Translations under genes and position numbers: made by a program
Part shown: positions 5,698 through 8,804 of the stretch, piece after piece
How the letters are laid out: each line of letters begins with the position of its first letter
Numbering within the stretch: position 1 is the first letter of the stretch
Assembly (NCBI RefSeq): GCF_943193015.1
Contig: NZ_CALPCM010000066.1
Location: 1-8,804 of the forward strand
Length of the DNA stretch: 8,804 bases
From: Hominisplanchenecus_A murintestinalis
GTDB taxonomy: Bacteria; Bacillota; Clostridia; Lachnospirales; Lachnospiraceae
Direction: 5' to 3'
Notes under the pieces: generated by a model
Told to the model about the DNA's origin: nothing
The model's database searches: none
Seen by the model: only the letters and a program-made list of their open reading frames with translations

Positions 5698-5842
5698 TGA
5701 AACGGAGCGGCGGGTGATAATCCTCTGCCTAAACGATTTCCGAAACAAGCTGATTGCAGAGGGCAGGTATACGGACTGTGTTGACGAATTGATTATCAAG
5801 TTCGCCCATGCAAAGACGGTCAAATTAAAAATACGGAGGTAG
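5672..5842 (+). CDS. Conserved small protein (56 aa), paralogue of the 59-aa protein
   Basis: A 56-residue soluble protein of unknown function starting MEKYHLYLDETERR and containing GRYTDCVDELI at residues 31-41, the same block as in the minus-strand protein at 3711-3890. It starts 26 bp inside the recombinase gene, with GGGGAAAG just upstream, and ends at TAG 5840-5842. Its final Arg-Arg codons (CGG AGG) supply the ribosome site of tnpV. The three genes are thus translationally linked. Conservation of length and core between two copies in different contexts argues for a real gene rather than a shadow frame. A regulatory or accessory role for the recombinase is plausible but unproven. Confidence 0.85.
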   Translation: MEKYHLYLDETERRVIILCLNDFRNKLIAEGRYTDCVDELIIKFAHAKTVKLKIRR

Positions 5843-5849
5843 AAAGACG

Positions 5850-6224
5850 ATGGAAAAGACAATTTTTGAGGAACTGGGCGGCAGATACGAGCGGCAGGGG
5901 GATTACCTTATCCCCTGCATTGCCTTACCTGCCGAAAAGGAACAGCCGATTGGCTTATTCGGGCGGCGGCACTTGGACTATCTGAAACAGCACCGCAGGG
6001 TTACATACACAAATCTTCTCACAAGCGGCAGGCTCAATTCCTACCTTGCCGACATTGACAGGCAGGCGCAGGAACGCCTTGAACGGCTCATAGAGGGCAT
6101 GAAGCAGGCGCAGGGTATCACGGAACAGCTAAAGGCTGAAAACGCCTTAGAATGGGTCGGGAGGATGAATAACATACGGGCTTGTGCGATGGAGATTGTG
6201 AATACTGAAATCATTTACGCATAG
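5850..6224 (+). CDS. tnpV: TnpV family protein of Tn4451-type transposons
   Basis: A 124-residue protein recognisable as TnpV. It opens with the typical FEELGGRYERQGDYLIP block (residues 5-21) and has EEQPIG-like KEQPIGLFGRRHL (31-43), then LLTSGRLNSYLADIDRQAQ (57-75). The end is helical and charged, closing with NTEIIYA. The length is normal for the family. TnpV is encoded next to tnpX in Tn4451/Tn4453. Its biochemical role is not established, and it has been proposed to be an accessory DNA-binding protein. The ribosome site GGAGG (5835-5839) lies ten bases before ATG, inside the end of the upstream small gene. A terminator follows at once, so it closes this operon. Confidence 0.92.
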   Translation: MEKTIFEELGGRYERQGDYLIPCIALPAEKEQPIGLFGRRHLDYLKQHRRVTYTNLLTSGRLNSYLADIDRQAQERLERLIEGMKQAQGITEQLKAENALEWVGRMNNIRACAMEIVNTEIIYA

Positions 6225-6231
6225 GCGGCAT

Positions 6232-6267
6232 AGCGGCAGAGGGTTAAAGCTCTGTTGCTATTTTTTT
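6232..6267 (+). terminator. Rho-independent terminator after tnpV
   Basis: AGCGGCAGAG (6232-6241) pairs with CTCTGTTGCT (6250-6259), a ten-bp stem with two G-U pairs and an eight-base loop. It is followed by A and seven T residues (6261-6267). It starts eight bases after the tnpV stop and separates the recombinase operon from the cargo operon. Confidence 0.9.
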
Positions 6268-6283
6268 AATTTTAACAATAGTC

Positions 6284-6338
6284 TTCTCAAAAACGGTCAA
6301 CGGATATATAATATACTTGCATTAACCGTTGCGGTCAA
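6284..6338 (+). promoter_or_regulatory. Promoter of the cargo operon with a probable TetR-type operator
   Basis: A perfect -10 TATAAT (6307-6312) stands 17 bases after a -35-like TTCTCA (6284-6289). It is bracketed by repeated motifs: CAACGG (6298-6303) mirrored by CCGTTG (6326-6331), AACGGT (6292-6297) mirrored by ACCGTT (6325-6330), and a direct repeat CGGTCAA at 6294-6300 and 6332-6338. Symmetrical sites on both sides of the -10, just in front of a TetR-family gene, suggest autorepression. The ribosome site AGGAG follows at 6341-6345. Confidence 0.65.
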
Positions 6339-6352
6339 TAAGGAGAATGTAT

Positions 6353-6964
6353 ATGAATGACAAGTTTTTCAAACTTCCATTAGAAAAACAGCGGCGTATT
6401 ATAAACGCTGCTTACAAAGTGTTTTCAGAAAACAGCTATAAAAAAGCCCCAATGTCGGAAATTGCAGACGAGAGCGGTATTTCAAAAGCATTGCTTTTTC
6501 ACTATTTTACTAACAAAAAGGAATTATATATGTACTTGTGGATGAACGCTATTGAGATGACAAGGAAAGCGGTTACAGAATACAAAACTTTGGAAACAGA
6601 TGACTTTTTTGAAATGCTGAAAAGAAGCCTATTATCAAAGTGTTCGCTTATGCGTGATTATCCGCATTTATATGCTTTTTCGCTAAGAGCATATTATGAA
6701 ACGGCTCCAGAAATACACAAGTCCATTCAAGAAAACTTTAATGATGTTAGCAAGGCAAGTGAAATGATAGTGTTTGAGAAAATAGATATATCAAAATTTC
6801 GGAAAGATATTGATATAAAAACAATGTATGCTGAAATCTTTTACGCTGTCGATGGATATATGCTGAAAAAATATCGTTTAAATTGTATTATACCAGATGA
6901 AATTGAGAAAGAAATTATTATTTTAATTGATTTTTGGAAAAAGGTTTATACGCAGGAGGTGTGA
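6353..6964 (+). CDS. TetR/AcrR-family transcriptional regulator
   Basis: A 203-residue one-domain-plus-ligand-pocket repressor. The N-terminal helix-turn-helix domain (about residues 8-55) has the family pattern RIINAAYKVFSENSY, then MSEIADESGISKALLFHYFTN, then KKELY. The remaining helical part (about 60-203) would bind an unknown ligand and dimerise. I chose ATG 6353 because AGGAG ends seven bases upstream; earlier starts at 6329 (TTG) and 6347 (ATG) precede or crowd that site. The ribosome site of the next gene lies within its last codons and the next start is five bases after its stop, so it is co-transcribed with the hydrolases and probably controls them and itself through the repeats at 6292-6338. 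It is markedly more AT-rich than tnpV. Confidence 0.92.
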   Translation: MNDKFFKLPLEKQRRIINAAYKVFSENSYKKAPMSEIADESGISKALLFHYFTNKKELYMYLWMNAIEMTRKAVTEYKTLETDDFFEMLKRSLLSKCSLMRDYPHLYAFSLRAYYETAPEIHKSIQENFNDVSKASEMIVFEKIDISKFRKDIDIKTMYAEIFYAVDGYMLKKYRLNCIIPDEIEKEIIILIDFWKKVYTQEV

Positions 6965-6969
6965 ACAAA

Positions 6970-7797
6970 ATGCAGCATAAAACAATTTTGTCACAAGGCG
7001 GAACTGTACATTATTGGATTGCCAGAAATGACAATGTATCAGACTGTATTGTTTTTACGCATGGAGTAACCGCAGACCATACTATGTTTGAAAAGCAGAT
7101 ACCCTACTTTTCAGATAATTACACAATCATCTTATGGGATGTTCCTATGCATGGATTGTCGAAACCATATCAGAAATTCACTTATCAAGATACAGCAGAA
7201 ATATTACATAGCATATTGCAGAAAGAGAACATTCAAAAAACATTTTTAGTGGGTATGTCTATGGGCGGCTATCCAAGTCAACATTTTGCTGCTTTGTATC
7301 CTGATATGGTAAAAGGATTTGTGGCGTTAGATACAACGCCATTGGGACTTAAATATTACTCAAAATCAGACTTGTGGTGGCTGAAGCAGGTTGTTCCTAT
7401 GGCAAAATGCTTTACAACAAATCTTTTACGAAAGAGCATGGCATTGTCAGTATCAGAGAGCCGCTATTCCTATCAAAAAATGTTGTCTATGTTAAAGCCG
7501 CTGTCTAAAGCAGAAATTATCCAGCAAATGCGGATTGCATATGAATATTTTATTGTAGAAAATAAAGATGTTAATTTTTCGTTCCCCATATTGATATTGG
7601 TGGGTGAGAAAGACAGCACAGGCAAGGTTAAGGCATATTGCAAAGAATGGGCAAAGCAAACAGGTTATCCTTTGCATTTTATAAAACAGGCAAAGCATTT
7701 TGCCAATGGAGATAATCCAGAGCAAGTAAACAAGGAAATAGAAAAATTTATTATTGAAACTGTTCACAAAGAAAGGAAAAATTATGCTGTATTATGA
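6970..7797 (+). CDS. Alpha/beta hydrolase 1
   Basis: A 275-residue cytoplasmic alpha/beta-fold hydrolase without a signal peptide. The catalytic set is complete: oxyanion-loop His-Gly (FTHG, residues 29-32), nucleophile Ser97 in GMSMGG, acid Asp215 in VGEKDS and His243 in AKHFANG. A cap region lies between about 125 and 195. The substrate cannot be told from the sequence; esterase, lactonase and C-C bond hydrolase are all possible. ATG 6970 is preceded by AGGAGGTG ten bases upstream; the in-frame start at 6934 lies inside the TetR gene. The last 14 bp overlap the next hydrolase. Placement under a TetR regulator suggests an inducible detoxifying or signal-degrading function (inference). Confidence 0.9.
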   Translation: MQHKTILSQGGTVHYWIARNDNVSDCIVFTHGVTADHTMFEKQIPYFSDNYTIILWDVPMHGLSKPYQKFTYQDTAEILHSILQKENIQKTFLVGMSMGGYPSQHFAALYPDMVKGFVALDTTPLGLKYYSKSDLWWLKQVVPMAKCFTTNLLRKSMALSVSESRYSYQKMLSMLKPLSKAEIIQQMRIAYEYFIVENKDVNFSFPILILVGEKDSTGKVKAYCKEWAKQTGYPLHFIKQAKHFANGDNPEQVNKEIEKFIIETVHKERKNYAVL

Positions 7798-8521
7798 TGA
7801 ATATGGAAGCAAGGAAAATCCGACTATCATGCTTCTGCATGGGGCGGGTGCGCTTGATACATTTTGTAGGCAGTATTGCTTTTCTGATAAATACCATCTT
7901 ATTGTACCTCACTTAGCAGGTGCAGGAAAGGCGGCTACTGAGATTTATGAGCCAGAAAAGACCGTAGAGGAACTCTTTGCGCTCATTAAAACCCTACATA
8001 AAAAACGGATCGGCGTAATCGGTCATTCGCTTGGAGGTCAGATTGCAATAATGCTTGTCAGCAAGCAGCCCGAATTATTTGACTTTGCCGTATTTTTAAG
8101 CGCATGGGTAAATCCCAAGCCGAATACAATTCGGATGTACTGTTCTCTTGCAGGTTTATCCGCAAAAATGCTACATTGGAGATGGTTAGTGCAATTTCAA
8201 GGGAAATATTGGAATTACACAAAAAAACAAGCCGATAATATGGCAGAATATTCAAAACAGATTACTCCGCAGGTGTATGACTCATTCTTTTCCAATACAT
8301 TAGATTTATCAAAGTTACCTGAATATCAAGCAGTAACGATACCTATGTTGGCGATTTGTGGGAGTAAGGAAGTCAGAGATATGAAAACTTCTCTTACATT
8401 ACTTGCTCAAAATCCAAACTGTCAAACAATGATATTACAAGGAGCAAACCACGACTTTCCAATGCGTAATGCCAAGCAACTTAATCCAATGCTTGAAAAA
8501 TTTATATCGGAGTGCTTATGA
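7784..8521 (+). CDS. Alpha/beta hydrolase 2
   Basis: A 245-residue alpha/beta hydrolase, clearly different in sequence from the preceding one. It has the oxyanion motif LLHGAG (residues 17-22), nucleophile Ser82 in GHSLGG and His223 in ANHDFP. At the place of the acid, ICGSKEVRD, the residue that aligns with the Asp of GEKD in its neighbour is Glu196, with Asp199 three residues later; either could serve. The start at ATG 7784 has AAAGGA six bases upstream, and the TTG at 7754 is less likely. It overlaps the previous gene by 14 bp and the next by 4 bp (ATGA), so it is the middle of a tightly coupled operon. Two unlike hydrolases side by side may act on one pathway or form a heteromer; the substrate is unknown. 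Confidence 0.9.
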   Translation: MLYYDEYGSKENPTIMLLHGAGALDTFCRQYCFSDKYHLIVPHLAGAGKAATEIYEPEKTVEELFALIKTLHKKRIGVIGHSLGGQIAIMLVSKQPELFDFAVFLSAWVNPKPNTIRMYCSLAGLSAKMLHWRWLVQFQGKYWNYTKKQADNMAEYSKQITPQVYDSFFSNTLDLSKLPEYQAVTIPMLAICGSKEVRDMKTSLTLLAQNPNCQTMILQGANHDFPMRNAKQLNPMLEKFISECL

Positions 8522-8718
8522 AACAACAAACAGAATGGATACGCTGTCCTATCTGTGGCAGCAAAACCCGTGACAAAATTAGAGAAGATACCATTCTGAA
8601 AAACTTTCCTCTCTACTGTCCGAAGTGCAAACGGGAAACTCTGATTGAAGTAAAGGATTTACAAGTAACCGTCATCAAAGAGCCAGACGCTTTAGACGCA
8701 GAGCCGATGAATGAGTGA
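8518..8718 (+). CDS. Cysteine-rich KTR-type small protein
   Basis: A 66-residue protein with two CxxC pairs, Cys10/Cys13 (CPICG) and Cys34/Cys37 (CPKC), which would form a zinc ribbon. The Lys-Thr-Arg at 16-18 gives the family its name (cysteine-rich KTR domain). Members are common small genes in clostridial and enterococcal conjugative elements; no biochemical function is established, and nucleic-acid binding is a guess from the zinc ribbon. The start at ATG 8518 overlaps the hydrolase stop by four bases, with GGAG at 8509-8512. A start at GTG 8512 is possible but lies on that site. The acidic tail after residue 45 is non-conserved in appearance. Confidence 0.9.
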   Translation: MKQQTEWIRCPICGSKTRDKIREDTILKNFPLYCPKCKRETLIEVKDLQVTVIKEPDALDAEPMNE

Positions 8719-8789
8719 GCAATGATGTGCTCCCCTTATAGTAGACAGACAAAATAATAAAACTGTCGCTGTAAGGAGGAGCATATTTC

Positions 8790-8804
8790 ATGGGACAACA
8801 TTCA
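8790..8804 (+). CDS. Start of a further gene, possibly a transposase (cut by the window end)
   Basis: ATG at 8790 follows a strong ribosome site AAGGAGG (8773-8779, ten-base spacer) and gives only MGQHS before the window ends. A start like this is reminiscent of some IS3-family OrfA proteins, and the AT-rich stretch from about 8735 could contain the end of an insertion sequence, but five residues cannot prove it. Confidence 0.35.

Larger units (their letters stand above)
4012..6224 (+). mobile_element. Recombination module of a Tn4451-type integrative or mobilizable element
   Basis: A large serine recombinase, a small conserved gene and tnpV are tightly packed in one direction and end in a terminator. 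In Tn4451, tnpX is followed by tnpV and the recombinase gene lies close to one element end, so an end or former end may lie near 3940-4060. No relaxase or other transfer gene is in the window, and I could not identify terminal repeats. The base composition is visibly more GC-rich than the trio element on the left and the cargo on the right. Confidence 0.6.

Noticed and set aside
8717..8732. Terminator after the KTR gene (GAGCA/TGCTC)
   Set aside because: The stem is only 5 bp, overlaps the stop codon and lacks a clear T-run.

Overview
The window looks like an accessory region of a Bacillota genome, most likely a gut Clostridia. It is built from layered mobile elements. Three things point to that host group: strong AGGAGG-type ribosome sites in front of almost every gene, a Tn4451-type large serine recombinase with its TnpV partner, and a cysteine-rich KTR protein of the kind carried by clostridial conjugative elements. 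No chromosomal housekeeping gene is visible.

Positions 1-3614 hold a compact element encoding three overlapping tyrosine recombinases on the minus strand (3388 down to 191), the arrangement of 'recombinase in trio' (RIT) elements. All three proteins keep their catalytic residues. The element splits a parA-type partition ATPase gene inside its Walker A codons, directly after GGVG. Unexpectedly, both sides of the element carry the 5' end of parA, in inverted orientation (1-102 and 3513-3614, 101 of 102 bases identical), and the parA 3' part is absent from the window. Next to the element lie a near-perfect hairpin (109-177) and several copies of a TGCAAAGT core.

Positions 3651-3890 carry a 59-residue conserved small protein and its terminator, upstream of the right parA copy on the minus strand. 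Overlapping divergent promoter-like sequences (3914-3945) separate it from the plus-strand genes. Positions 4012-6224 hold a large serine recombinase, an overlapping 56-residue small protein that is a paralogue of the minus-strand one, and TnpV, closed by a Rho-independent terminator. The recombinase N-terminus is abnormal: the usual Tyr-x-Arg-x-Ser active-site motif is replaced by QNDNS.

Positions 6284-8718 form an AT-richer cargo operon: a TetR-family regulator, two different alpha/beta hydrolases and a small zinc-ribbon-like KTR protein. The genes overlap or are a few bases apart and are led by a promoter flanked by repeated CGGTCAA/CAACGG motifs that could be the regulator's operator. The last 15 bases start another gene (MGQHS), possibly a transposase.

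Overall, two related integrative-element modules (59-aa gene plus parA, and serine recombinase plus 56-aa gene plus tnpV) lie back to back. One has been hit by the RIT-type element, and the other carries a regulated hydrolase cargo.
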